Of a stretch of DNA of 64,000 nt, positions 11,433-26,053 are shown piece after piece (position 1 is the stretch's first letter; the number at the start of each line of letters is the position of its first letter). The notes under the pieces are model-generated. The model ran no database searches. It saw only the letters and a list, made by a program, of their open reading frames with translations, and was not told the DNA's origin. This DNA comes from Rotaria sp. Silwood1 (lineage: Eukaryota; Rotifera; Eurotatoria; Philodinida; Philodinidae). The translations under genes and the position numbers were made by a program. The stretch is from positions 437,316 to 501,315 of the forward strand of contig CAJNOP010000126.1 of the NCBI GenBank assembly GCA_905250075.1, written 5' to 3'.

Positions 11433-14400
11433 TTAATGAAATCCACTTGGATCATAACGTCCGAAATGACTTCGATGTCTAGAAAAAAAAAAGAAAATTC
11501 TTTTAGTTTTTTATTCAATAAAAATGATTTAATTACCGAAAAGGTTCAAAAGGCATATTCATTGGATAATAATCATAACCACGATCATCAGAAAATTCAT
11601 CACCCGCAAAATATGGTGGAGGAAAATCCATTTCAAATGTACTAATTCAATAATTAAATAATATTCTTTGAAAAAATTAAAACAAAAAACAAAATTTTTA
11701 CTTATAACGTGATGATGGATAACCGTATGGTAAACGATCACGAAGGCTAAAACCTCCACCTTAACAAAAGCAAAAACAAAAAATTAACAAATTATATTAA
11801 TTGACAAAGAATTTTTTACCTGGATAACCAATATTATTTAATGAGAATGGATAACGATGACTAGATAATGAACTAGGTCGAAAATTTAGTGAACTACCAC
11901 GACGAGACCAACGATCCTAAACGAAAGAAAAAAACGGTAAGATCATTTTATAAAATTTTTAATATTTACAAAATATAATACGTTTCAAATGAGTTTTTTT
12001 TGTTCCTTTTGATTTTCTGGTTTAAGTTTACTGCAATCTGATTGTTTTTTTTTTAGAAAATTAGTATATAGCGAAAAAGTACACTTGATCGATTGATATA
12101 TTTATCATGAATAGGAGTCAACTGATACAGAGATTGATTAAAAAAAAAAGAACTTTTGAATACTTAAAAACAATAATGTTCATACGTACAAAACTAAAGA
12201 GAAGACAAAAATTCGATTTACTCTAATTTTACGTTGTTTTAACAAAACATAAATCATATTTTTGTCTTTGAACTTTATATGTTATTCATGATAAATATAT
12301 TAACAAATGCAGTGTAATTTGTACTTCCTCTATACGTATCAATTATCGATAAAAGAATCAAATTACGGTAGACTTAAACAAAAAAAAAACCTATTAGCAC
12401 AATCTCTACAAGATTAGAATGTGAAATATGATGTACATGTTGTTGCTAATCATATGAAGACTCTTTCATTTTGTAATACATTTCTTCACCATCTTTTTTT
12501 TTTACTTAATCTTCAAGAAATATGATAAGAGAGTAGCTCATATATTATAACGAGACGTTATTCATATAAGAAGTGTGATCATATATCAACAACGTCTGTC
12601 ATAGTTTATGGAGAAAATAAAGAGTAAAAATTCAATTAGGATAGTTTATAAATAATCTTTTAATTTTTTACTCGATCAGATCCTCCATCATTCGATGATG
12701 GCATTGTTGAAAGTAAATCATTTTCATTTCCATTATTTCCTCCATTATTATTATCATTCATATTATTATTATTATTATTAGTTGATGATGAATTTGTTGT
12801 ATTATTTCCATTAGAATTATCATTAAATTGTTTTTCGAATTCATCAACATGCATTGATGGTGGTCGACTTGTATTTAATGGACGATTACGAAAATGATCT
12901 ATACGTCGTTGAACACCATTTGTTGTCGTATTTGTATTAACACTAGGAATTCGAACATTTCGACGATTATTTCCACGCATTGGTGCACTCCATGGTGTAC
13001 GACTTTTTGATACACTTGTTGTTATTATAGATGTATCTACATTAGATGTTGGTTCAACTGTAACTGTTCGTTTTTTTGGTGAAGATCTTTAGAAAAGAAA
13101 CAAAAAAAAAACAATAAAGTAAATCAATATTAAAATTTTATATATTAAATAAATTTTTTACTTTCGTTTTTTTGTTATTTTATCAATAATTTCTTTTTTA
13201 TATTCATCAAAGAAATTAAATGTTCCACAATATTTACCAATAAAATCTTCAAGATCGCATTTAACCTAGAAAAAAAACAAAAACAAAATTTTAAAAAAAA
13301 GTTTAATTTAGAATATTAATGTTTAATACTTTTTCATTTGTTTCATCTGGATTTGTTGTTGTATCATCTTGTCCATAATCAACATCATCAAGTAATGATG
13401 GTGTTGGAATTCCAAGCCAATAAATTTCAGAACTTCGTTGATCATCAGTATAATCATTAACAATTGTATATATAAGACGATTTTGAAATTGAATATCAAT
13501 TGATTCAGATTTTGGTAGAGTTATTTCATTCGTTGATAAAGTTTCTATTTAATAATACAAAAAAAAAAAATAAATAGAATTTTTTAAAATTATGTATTCA
13601 GTGTAATTTCTTTCAAGTTAAAATATGAAATAAGAATAATCTATAGGAATAAAGCCTGATGTTTCCTTTTAAAAAAAGCTATACAGAGTTGGAGCGTTGG
13701 CTTTGATTGTCAATTGTATAATGAAACAGTAAACGACACTCCTGATTCAATTTTTATGTAAGTAAAGTTGTTAATTTCAGTAAAATATATACGATGGCTA
13801 ATAAAAAAAAACACTTATCCCCTTATGAAATGTAGTTTTTGAAACAATTTGTTTTCTTCTGAGTGAGGATATATTGTTCCGACATAAATTTCACATGCAA
13901 TGAATTAGTTCTTTGTCTCTAATTACTATGAAATATTTTAAAAAAATAAAAATATCTGTCTAATAGGTTTTTCTAAGTCTCAATATATTACAAAAATCAT
14001 TAAACAAAACAAACTTAAATTCTAAAAAAAGTAGAAATAATACTACAATACGGATTAAGTTTTTTTATTAGGCAACTTTGTAACTATATTTTAAATTGGC
14101 GTCATTACTACGAATAAGCTTTATTATGTTAAGGAATGCATAGTTTTGATAAACTGTTCACTGAAAACTTACATTGGCTAAAGTGAATCAGTATTCACTA
14201 ATTTACCTCACATATTCATGGAGCGTATGCAAGGAGGAACGAGCGAAAATGCCGTACTTCAGCGTACTTCAAGACTATGTGATAACTGTGCATCAGTTCT
14301 CGTTATCTATTTCAAGTCTACTATCGACCTGTGTTATAGTATATTAGTCGGAGTCCAGTCTACGTAAGTCTATATAACAAAAGTCCAAATACTTTACGGT

Positions 14401-17400
14401 ACTTTCAATTCGGAAGTACCGTGAAGTATTTGGGCGTTAGGGTGAGGTTGACTTAAGTAAGCGGGACTCCGGCTAATATACCGTAACACAGGTCGATAGT
14501 AGACTTGAAATAGCTAAAGAGATCTGATGCACAGTTATCACATAGTCTGGAAGTACGCTGAAATACGGCATTTTCGCTCCTTCCCCCTTGGGCGTATGGA
14601 TGTATCAACAGTTCAGTAAATATCGAAGCAGTGTAGTCAGGAGACTCACTATCAATACTTCAATGTTTTCACCGAAACTTCACACTTCTGATTGTATTGC
14701 GAATGCTAATTTACAACTGAATAGTTAGTATATCTATTACTAAGAGAAATATTATTAATATTATCCATTGAGATTAAGTTTCTTTGTACAATCATAAAAA
14801 ATTCTCTAACATCAATATCTACATGAAACTATAGCAATAATAAATAAATAAAGATAGTCATTGAAAAAGAATAATAGTTTCAATTTGCGACTAATTTGAA
14901 GTCATCGAAAGAAGAAATATTTTTCTTTTTGACATTTAATTTATGACATAAATACAAACCTTGTTCGTTTTGATTTGTTTTAAGTGCTTGTATAATACTA
15001 TTAGCACGTTCATAAATTTTTTGCAATGTTTGAACACATTGTTGATCTTCTTCATTTTGTTCTAAACTATCTAAATTTCCACCATTTGTTTGTTGTTTAT
15101 TTTCATTTTCATGTGTACCAGATGAATCCTACAATGATAATTATATAGAAACAAAAAAAAAACAAAAGTACAATATTCAAAAGCAAAATAAAATCTTCTC
15201 TTACATCATTAACAACAGCATTAATTAAATCAATAAATTTTTCTAATTGACTTTCGTTATTTGGTGCAACACCAAGTAATTCACGAAAGAAAGATAATGA
15301 TAAACGTTGAGTTCGAATAAAACTATAAAAAAATAAATTTATTGAAAATTGAAATATTTCTTTTTTTCTACTTACACTGAATCAGGTATATTTTCAATGG
15401 TCATAATTCTTTGTAAAAATATCATTAAAGCAGATACAGCTTCAAGATAATCGGGTTGTTCTTTATCAAATCGAAGATCAAATTCAGCAATTAATGTACA
15501 AAGTACTTCTTTATTTTGCATTAAAGCTCTAGATAAGAAAAAAAAGAAAAAGAAAATGAAAATAAAACAAAAAAAAAAGAATATTATTTTATTTTTACAT
15601 TCGAATCATTTGTAAACCAAAATCATGTTCAGCAAGTGATATCATTGTTCGAAGTGCCATTGTTGTTTGTGTCCATGTTTGTTGTTGTTTAGTTGATGAA
15701 AGTAAACGAAGAATATTTATTAATATAGATGATAATAGTTCTTGATTTGGTAATGTATTAGCAAGAATTTGTAATGAATTATCTGAAGATTTTGATGATG
15801 AAAGACATAAATTTGCATCACATAATGTTTGAATTATTGACTAAAAATAAATATAAAAAAAGAAAATTCAATGTATTCTTATTCAATATATATAGAATAT
15901 TATCAAAGTTCATTGAGGAAAAATAACGTGAATAAGTTTTGAAAAAATTAAACTCATATATTTAAATTTTCTATCATTTTATTCAACTTTCTCGTTAAAT
16001 TTTTGTTTTGCTTAATTATATTTGTGCTCATTGTTCAAAATGGAACTGATGTACTACATTAATGAAACGCGAAAATACCTAAATTTGTTGAATTGACTAA
16101 AATTCTGTCATCATTCTGAATGATGTCAGAAAACAATTTAATTCACATCATAATTAAAGAGATGTAAATGTAAGCTGAATAACTTGACTACGATAACAAA
16201 TTATTTAAAAATGAATTATCTTTAAAAACTTTAAAAGTATATATGGTAATGGTGTTTGATTTCGAAGAAATTTTGATTTGGTTATGTACTTCAGATAGAG
16301 AGATCTCAGATCTATAGCTCAAGGCATGATGCAGATGATTTTATTCTTACATCTTAATGATGAACATACAAAATCATGTACCTACTTAGTCAAATTATAC
16401 AAAATTTTGTTGGTTTTTATCAAAAAGCTTGAAAATAGAACATAGTTTTCATCTATATTCTTGAAGCTTTTGAAAAAAAGATGGGTTTTAAAATAATTTT
16501 GTCTTATATAGTAAGTTAGTGAGTTTATATCCATCCTCTTTAATATTGAGGTAGACATTAGCAATATGAATCGCATCAACTTTTTCTTCTGCTATCACTG
16601 TAGAACACTAAGAAGATGACTGATTTGTTTAAGTATAAACTTCATAAAAGCTGTTTAAATATTTCTTTAACACAATCTTAATTTATCGTTTTTGTATCAT
16701 ATTCAATTGTTATGATTCGTTTTACAATCATAGGTGACTCCATTTGGACCATCAATAAAATTGTTTCGATTCTAATATTTATAGGTTAGGGTATTTGATT
16801 CGAATTATGTTAAATATAAAACTCAAAGAGACATCGAACGAAGTGTTGAAGAATTCGAGAACGTCGCTTGAAATGTTCAAGAGTTATTCACATTTTCCCT
16901 TATCCTGATGAACTTTAGAAACACTCTATATAAAACAAACCATTGTAGCCTCTTGACAAAGACATGTTTCATTCGATTCAGCACGTGTATGAAGATATTC
17001 AAGCATATCTTTAATAATCAATGTATATCTTTCATCAGAAGAATTTCTATTTAGAAATAAAACAAAATGTAACAAAGTTCAAAAAAAGGACAAAATTGAC
17101 TTACAAAAGTGATAATAAAGCACATTTTCCAGATCGAATAGCAATAAGTGAAGCAATAAATGCAACTAAACGACCTGAATCACTTATGGATTGTTTTGAG
17201 GATTTAGCTGTTTCACTATGATCATTTTTCCAAGTAGATATAAGTTCTTCCATTAATTTTCTATGAGAGAAAAAAAAAAGAATATTTTAATTTTGATTTT
17301 TAAAGAAAATATTTTCCTTATTTACTTCATAATATTTTTAGCTAATTTTGGACCTAAATCAATTAATTGCATACATAAACGTCGAAGAATTTCTTGCATT

Positions 17401-20400
17401 ATTGAATTTGATGTATGAGATAATGGTTGAATTAATTTTTGAAAATAATGATTACTATCATGTGTCCATATATAATGAATAACTGTATGATATCGATGAA
17501 AATCATCTTTTATTGCATTTGTTTCATTTTCAGTTAATGCCTATGGTAGAAAAATTTCTCAATTATAACTTCGTTTTTTTTAGAATATTGAGAAATATAA
17601 CATATGCAAAATTTACATATTATCGTAGACAAAATTATAGTTACTTTCTATAAAGATTTCAAGTGAATTGAACTCAAAATTAAGTTATCATAGAAATATA
17701 TGTCAATTTTAGAATGTATACGTCTCTATTTCTTTATATAAGAATATCTTTGATTACTATTTAGATCTAATCCATGTTACAAAACATTGCCAAGATTTAT
17801 TTGAAGTTTTAATTTTGAAGTGAATTTAATTTTCTATATCAAATTTCTTGATAAAGAAGACTGATATATAGAGAGCAGTAGAAAAATCCATTGAGAAAAC
17901 GCATTCTGTAATGCAGAAGTCATGAAGTTTTTTCATTTGCTAATCTTTCTCAACTGGGCTGTTTCTCATAGACAAAAGACATTTCTAGTTTGTAATAATT
18001 ACTAATACGTTTTCTGTTATATATCATCAAAAGGTGTCAACAGTATGACAAAGCACCAAAGTTATGAATTGTAGTAATGAACATAGAAATATTGAAAAAT
18101 ATCTTAATCAGCCGACTATTTCATTTATTATGTAGTTCAGATAAATGTATTTGAAATATGTTACTTAGTAATCTTTAAAACACGCCAAGAAGTAGACATT
18201 TTAAATTGTTGCAAAAAAATTTCTAATGTCTCTAATATCTTGACGATTCTGGTTTCACTTAATGTTTTCGGAACCGAATCGGAACTATTTTTTTCCTATT
18301 TTAACAATCCGGAAGCGGAACTGGAACAGCTGAACTCTACCGACACTTCCCGACAAGCTTTAAGTACACATCCATTAGAGTTGTAACCGGTGACGGTAAA
18401 TGGTCACTCGTCTTTGATCTTTTTCTAAAGTTTACACATGTTTTTTCTCGTTTTAGCATAGATCAAATACTTTATACTACTATTGCAGAGTATAACTGTG
18501 ATGAAACCTGGATTAGAGTATTTCTATGAATTAAAAATTCATTATAGTATAGTTAATATATTTTATTCATTTGTATTTCATATCATTCTCAAAATACGTT
18601 TCACATAGATATAAGACCTAACAAATCGATTATATATACGTGATTGATAATATCAGGCTGACTAGTATATAAACAATATTCAAAGCTAATAAACAATCTG
18701 TAGCCGTATGAAAATTCCTGTGTCCTTATTGATACTAAACGGAAGAGACACTTATGGTAATAAATAGTGAAAGAAGATATTTACATCATTACTGAAGTGA
18801 TTACAAGACAGATACGACTGATCAAAGCATTGATTTGACCGTTATGGAGTCGAAAAAAAAATGAAGAATGGCACATCTCAGTATACTAGTAAGACTGGCC
18901 ATTTATATTGGTAGTATCAGTAAAGAAAACTCTCATATGGTTGCATCCACAACAGTGATTTATGCAAAAAAAACAACTTCGTTATAAAACATTATAGTTC
19001 TCATTCCAATATTAAAATTAGCTTTAAGATATGATACTTGAATAAACCATTACATAGAAATCTTATTAGCAATTGAAATATAAATAAAATATGTAGAAAA
19101 GGCTTTTAAATTTTGTCTACGATGGTAAATAATACATACTTAAACTACATAAATATGAAGATACTTCACCTGTCGAACAGTATGTGGTAATGGTATTGGT
19201 AAAAGTTCAGTAAGAAGACATAAACCACTGGTAATTGAATATGGAAAAAGTGTTGTTAAACGAAGAATTTCTCGAAGAACTAATGTCCAAGCACAATTTT
19301 GAACATTGACTAATATTATAAATAGACCCAAAAAAAAATAAAAATAAAAATTTATATAATCATTAAAAAAAATCCCTACCTTGTTCACTATCAGATTGAA
19401 TTGACCAAGGATAAGCAAGAAATAAATCAATTAAATTTGTTCGAATAATATCAACATCAGCTAATTCAGTTGATGGTGATGCACAAAGTGTTACTGTATA
19501 AATAGAAAACAATGCATGAACAGGTGTTATATCAACAAACTAGACAAAGAAAAATAATAATCAAAAAAAGAATTAATTATGATAATGAAAAACAAAAAAC
19601 AAAAAAAAAAGAACAAACTTTAGTTTTTCGATCAAGTGTTAATTTTTGTAAAAGTGTTTTAAAAATAATTAATGCTGAAATAACTATTCCATATATTAAA
19701 ATTCGATCAGGTCCACTTAATGGCATACCTATTTGCCATGTACGTAATAATGTATCAGCACATTTCTATTAATTAATTCCAAACAAAAAACAAAAAGAGT
19801 TATTTTAAGAAAATAAAAGAATTAAATAAATAATTTACTTCAAGTATATTAATTAATAATGAATAAATTCCATAATGATGTAATTTTAAAAGCATATAAT
19901 CATATTTAATTTCAATTTTTGCTCCCAAAATAAATTGATTTTCAGATGGAATAGATAAATATTGTATTATACGTAATATTGTTATCAAACCTGGTGAAAA
20001 TTCTCCAGTATTATTTGATTCATTTAATTGATTTTTTAATTCATTTATAAGATTTTCAGCTGTTTGTTGTGTATGATCAAAAGATTTTATTTTTAATAAT
20101 GGTGAAAACCAATTTCGTAGACGAATTAATCGTTGATTTGAATCTAAAATAAATTCATAAAATATAATATGAAAATAAATAAGAAAAAAAGAAAAGAACA
20201 ATACATACGTTTTTCACAAAGATCAAGTAAACGTAGACCATACGGTTCTAATAATAAAACAGAATCTGGTGTTGCAAATAATTCATAAATAATTCGTGCT
20301 ACATAACGTGTTTGAATACTATTTTTTATTTGTTCAACATTACCTATTAAATAAATTGAATTAAAAATCAAAAATTAACAAAAAAACAAACAAATAAAAC

Positions 20401-23400
20401 TAACCAGATAATTCAATAAAATGTAACAAAGGAAGAAAATTTGATTCCATAGAAATAACTTGAACAATTATTCGACGTTTATTTGATAATTTTCTTACAT
20501 AATGATGAAATAAAATTAATGATAGAAGACAATGAAGTACTTGTAAAAGATCATTATCATCGATTTCTAAATCATCTTTTATACTAAATAATTTTAATTC
20601 ATCAATATAACTTAATGTTTGAAATGCACACATTAATTGTGGACCAACTGGATCATTATTAATACCATCAAATTTTGTTTCCTATTATAAAAAAGACAAT
20701 ATTTTTGAATTAAACTCAATGAGAAAAACAGTCCGCTATGTGCTCTCTCTAGAATAAACCACTCGTCGAAAATAGAAGATTCCCCACACGTTAGAATCCT
20801 CATGGTGAGGGGGATGATGTGAAAAACTTATTAGAAGTTTCAGAGCTTTTATTGTGTCCAGATAATTTCAATTTTTTGAGCAAAACTTTACAGATGCTAT
20901 TGCATTAGTCTTCTTCAGATATCGTCTGTCTATAAAAAAATGTTTCTCCAGACGACAGTTTATTTCAATTGAGAGTAATTTATAACAATCATTTTTATTT
21001 TTTGTTAACATCTAAGATCATCATTTTGTGTCTGACAACAAGTATTTGAATATTATCACATATTAACAAATTCATATTTGTTCTGCTCGTAATATCATAA
21101 TATTTTTTGATTATTTGAACATTACAGAAGCTTCGAAAGTTTCTATTATGGCAAGTGACTTATTATTTAATAATAAATACTTACAGCAAAATAAAGTGCT
21201 TTTAATAAAAAATTTGGTGTTGATATTTGATTTGCAAGATAAATTAAACCATCAAATGAATTTAAAAATTCTCTTAAAATATCTTCAATTATATTAAATA
21301 AATCTTGTCGTTGATTTAATACACAGAAATGTATAAGAACAGTTAAAGATTTAAGAAAATCATTATCCATCATCATACGTAAAATCGATGGCCAAGGATT
21401 TTCATTATTTGAGATTTTCGAAAACATAATAGGTAGAATTGATTGAAATGGTGCTATACGAAATGATTTTTCTTGAGATATAAGATCAATTGAATTAATT
21501 AAAACATCACGAATAGTTGAAAGAGATATAAGAAGTTTATCGAAAAATATTTTTCGTTCGTTTATTGATAATGAAGATTCATCAGATGATAAACTGAAAA
21601 AGAAAAATATGTAAAAAAAAAAAAAAAAGAAGCTATTTCAATTGATTTTTATACATTTTTATTTGTGATTGAAATGAATGAAATTCTTCATTAAGATGAA
21701 GTTTTCGTATTAGACAACTAATCGATGCTATTAATTGTTTTACCTATAGAAAAATAAAAAATAAAAAAAACTAACATATCTTATTGAGTCTATACTTCTT
21801 TTCCAATATGTAATTTTTGTATTAAACGAAAATAAGGTGATTCACGAATTGTTGATGGAAAATCAGAATGTTGACCTGAAAAATTACAGTTAATAAAATA
21901 TTTTTTTTTCTATTTTTTTTTTAAATATCAAACTTTACCAGTAAACCAAAGTAAACCCGATTTAAAAAATAAACTTTGATCAAGAGTTTTAATAATAAGT
22001 AATTTTACTGATGGCGCAATATATTCATCATCATATAAATCTAATAATTTTGATTGATAATCACTTTTCTAAATAGATAAACAAACAAAAAACCAATCTT
22101 AGAAAAGAACAGATCAAATTAAACTTACAGTCCAATCATTGGATATATCTTCTGTAAGCACACTTAAATATCCACATAATCGAACACCACATTTAATTAT
22201 TCGAATTTTAAGTAATGTATCTTTTAATTCAGTAAATTGTTTTTCCATTATATATTCAACATTAATTAATTTAAGTGCCCAATCACTAAGACGTTGAACA
22301 GCTAATACTACATAAATAAAAACAAAAAAGAAAACATTATCAGTACAGCCTTTTTGGGACTAATATGTGAAATTTACATGTATTATTTAGCCTCATCATA
22401 ATCATAAAAAAATACGTAAAGTGGGAAGTTTTTCACAACTTACAACTGTTTTCTAAATAGAACCGAACGACAAGAAAATAACTGTCTTATTTATTTCTGC
22501 AATTCGAACAGAATTTTTTTTGCTTGTTGCTATTTGTTCATTGTTTTCTAATTCAACACTTTTATTATTCGAACCATTGATTTAACTGACAAAAACATCT
22601 GTTTTCTACATCAATTATATCTAGAGCAAATCTCAACACACTATTATATATCTTAAGAAGCTCAGAAACACTCATATTGATTATGTTCCAAAAGTTATAA
22701 CTTGATCAGTTAATATTTTTTATGTTGATCATATGACGATTGTGGAAAATAAACGCATTACTACTCATCATCATTGACATCTTGAAAATAAATTTTTATC
22801 TGCACAAAAATAAAAAACTGTACTATTGCGCACATTCACAAACGTATTTCAGCAATTCAAATTTCCAAGAAGACTTTGGAATCATCTAGAATAGTCTAAC
22901 GAGAGAACCTCGTCAGATACTCTGTTTCTATTGAAAGGATTTTTTTTGCTTATAGATACTACATAGTTTTCCAATATTTCGAGTATTGATCTCGGTTCTT
23001 TGTGCATATAGAGAACTCAAATAGACTAACTTCCATAAAACAAATTCATGATGAATGTTCTATTCATGGAAGAGGTTCAATATGCTGAAAGTTTCATATC
23101 TTGAAGAGACTATGCTCAAAACTTCTGAATTTTTTTGATGGAAGTTAGTCTAATTGAGTTCTTCATATGCGCAAAGTTAAAAGATTGAAATTCAAAAATA
23201 TGAGTTTTCTGAAAACTTCGGCACCTACACAAACCTCTAGAAAATAGACATATTTAAAATTCGATAGTAACCCAAATCCTTCTAAGATTCTTATTAGAAC
23301 AATATGTAGTATGTATCGACAAAAAATTATTAAAACTGACAGAGAGCCCCTGAGAAGATTCCTTCATAAGTCTTATTAATAATGTTATTCTGCGCCTTTT

Positions 23401-26053
23401 CCGTTTCTCAGAAACCCTAGGAAAGGAATTTGACGTCTGGTGTTCTTAGTTGCTATGAAAACGACCAAACAATTGGTGGCTTTCCTCCTTTCTTTGTTAC
23501 TATGAGGAGACAGTCGCAGAAAATCTCCTTAAAACTTCCGCTTGCTATATTTTTCTGCGTAAAACATATAATCAGTTTCATTTAAAAAAAAAGAGATTAG
23601 AATGCTTACCTAATTCTTCATTGGAATCTAAACATGCTAAAGCAATCGGTAACATTGTACATATGGATTCTAATGATTCGAGAAATCTGAAAAAAAAACA
23701 CATTGATAAATTCTAAAAGAAAATTAAATTAATGAAATTTTCTTACATAATATCACAATGATCAATTGACACGTGTGAAAGTAATTTTCGAAAGAGAAGA
23801 ACAAGTTCTTCATTAGCCAGACGATATTTGTCATGATGTGCTTTTTCACATTCAATTTCATAAGGTGTCTTTGTAGGTGAATGAAATGTCTGAATAATAA
23901 ATTAAAAATCATTTAGCTTTTTTTTTTTCAAGACAATTATTTAGTCATTTTTAATATTTACTTGGAGAATAGTAGAACGTGTCGAACCACGAGTATTGTA
24001 CAATGCATCACGCTAAAAAAAGATTTATATTTATATACAAACATATGATAATGATCATTATTCTTTTTTGTATAATTAACTGCTCATAGAAAACTAAATA
24101 TGACTGATTCTACACATTCTATTTAGAGATTCTCTGAGCTTTCGTTTAACTGTAACTTTCATACTTTAAATGCTTGCTGTTCATCTTCATTAAAGAATAG
24201 ACCATGAATACTTGATGTTTCACTTTCTGATGTATTATCATCGGACATATATGCATCACCATCCTAGATTAAAATCTTTTATAATTTCAATGTAATCGAT
24301 TATATGATACATACACTTGAAGTTTGTTGTTGATTATTGTTACCACTGTTTGGTAATGTAGTATATGTATCTTGTGTGCGTCGATTATTATCACCTATAC
24401 ACGATGGATGAAGAAATAGATGATCTTCATCTTTTTTATTACTGCTACTAATATGTTGATTTTGATATGACAAATGAGAAAATGATGTTGCTATTATTGG
24501 AACACTATTAGGATTTTGAATTGAATTTGAATCATCAGTTGTATGATCTGGAATATCTGAATGAAAAAAAAACATGTGATACAAGAAAATATAGATGCAT
24601 ATGAAATGATTTACTAGAACGATATTGCATTGTTGTTGTTGTTGAAACTCGTGTAAATTTTTCATCCATTTCATCAGCTGATTTATCTCCATGTGAATAA
24701 TCGCTAAAAAAATATGCAAATACAGAAAAATAATATATAGATATATGTATTCACTTACGATGGAGAATAACCAGTACGTATTTGTGATCGAGAAATGAAA
24801 GTTGTTGTAGGTTGAGGTCGAGTTGATGATGATTGTTGTTGTTGTTGTTGTTGTTGATCATCAATACGATTAGGAGGATAAGTTTGTTGAGATGTTTGAT
24901 GACTATAATCATGTAAATGTTCGTCTAAATGAAATATCGATAAAATTAAAAAAGAATAAATATTTTTTTTTTTATCTTGCCATTTAAACGTGGTTGTTGT
25001 TGTCCAACAAAGTTTGTTGGTGTTCTTTGTGATTGTAAATGTGAAAAAGTAGTTGTTACTTGTGCCTGTTGTCTTGCTGGTTGTTCAGGCGGAGCAACCC
25101 AAACACCATCAGAATGAGCTGCAGATGATGAAGAAACACTGTCAATAACAGATGGAGGATGTGGATGTTGTTGAACAACAAATGTAGTAGAAGTTGTATT
25201 TGCCGACGGAGCCATAGCTAATGATAACGTGTCCATTGGGTGTGCACGATGAGGAGGTTGAGCTGATTGTAAAAAAGCGACAATTTGTTTATTATTGCTT
25301 GGTGGATCATGTCGAGCAGGCTATAGAAGACGTACATATATATAATTTTTCAAATAATAACAATAGTATTTCTTAACTTACTGGAGATTTCGGACGAGCT
25401 AAAACACCGACAATAGCCAATGTTAAAACATCATATTTTCCTTTGACAATCATCGAATCCATTGGAATCTAAGCACGAAAAAAAATAATAGATGATCGAA
25501 TATACTATGTAAAGTCTTTGTGACTTACCGAAAGCGATGGATAGTAAACTATATCATTTTCATCACGAAAAACTTTTCTATATTGTAAAGAAAAATAAAT
25601 GTGCATTTTTTTTTAAATTAGCATATGTTTTATCTTACTTTCCAAGCCGTCGATATCTCACTCTATCACGGTTTGATCGCACGTTAAGATTTTTTCCGAA
25701 AAATTCTAATTCACATGGCATTGGTTTCGTTGCTCTTTAAAGATTAAATGAGAAAAATAAGTATATGTTCAGAAAATGTTCTTTAAAAAAGTCAAATGTT
25801 ATGAATTCTTTATTACCCAACACGTGTAGATGCTTTTTCTAAACCAGTGACATTATAGCCAGCTGGTAAGACACGAATTTCATCAACGTATACCGGTTGA
25901 TCAAATTTTATTTCATCTACTTGAAGAACCTAGAAAAAACAAGCATAAGATTAAACTCATATGTCATACGAAAATATTTCATAAAACCTGTTCGATTTCT
26001 CCATCGTGAGCAATCGTATCAAAGAAAAGAATTTCTTGTTGAGATGAACTCAT
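11433..26053 (-). CDS. VIRMA: Virilizer homologue (VIRMA), m6A writer scaffold, about 30 exons
   Basis: Starts at ATG 26053 (MSSSQQEILFFDTIAHDGEI, like the LLFLDTFKHPS start of human VIRMA) and ends at TAA 11433-11435. Early exons: 26053-25988, 25929-25817, 25734-25639, 25577-25529, 25468-25382, 25320-24981, 24924-24759. They encode the N-terminal virilizer domain (VYVDEIRVLPAGYNV, FDRLG-like YRRLGK, VLTLAILGVLARP). A disordered Gln/Ser/Thr-rich part follows (poly-Gln at about 24838-24860), then a long helical-repeat region to about 14940. The C-terminus is the best proof: NTSRPPSMHVDEFE at about 12840-12881 matches human VIRMA NTSRPPSMHVDDF, followed by an Asn-rich run and an Arg/Gly/Tyr-rich tail. 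VIRMA holds WTAP and METTL3/METTL14 together in the nucleus and guides methylation to mRNA 3' ends. Introns are up to about 1.6 kb, several with palindromic elements. I did not resolve every exon. Confidence 0.92.
14217..14600. mobile_element. Long near-perfect palindrome (MITE-like) in a VIRMA intron
   Basis: Arms of about 185 nt (14217-14402 and 14412-14600) are close to 90% reverse-complementary. Examples are GAGCGAAAATGCCGTACTTC at about 14245 answered by its complement at 14557-14576, and CAAGTCTACTATCGACCTGT answered near 14492-14511. The apex is CCAAATACTTTACGGTAC-type sequence around 14390-14440. It lies wholly in the intron spanning about 13547-14957. GC content is higher than the surroundings. 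No coding capacity was seen. Confidence 0.85.
18250..18365. repeat. GGAAC-rich patch in a VIRMA intron
   Basis: Within the intron at about 17541-19169 a short GC-richer patch carries repeated GGAAC words (CGGAACCGAATCGGAACT near 18269, then CGGAAGCGGAACTGGAACAG near 18310). It looks like a remnant of a tandem-word element similar in style to the arms of the nested elements elsewhere in the window, but I could not find a matching inverted arm. Confidence 0.35.
22998..23176. mobile_element. Small inverted-repeat element in a VIRMA intron
   Basis: The 40-nt left arm (22998-23037, CTTTGTGCATATAGAGAACT and on) is the near reverse complement of the right arm (23137-23176, ending ATGCGCAAAG), with about four mismatches. 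The 100-bp centre is unrelated AT-rich DNA. Size and form fit a MITE; ends and target duplication were not defined. Confidence 0.7.
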
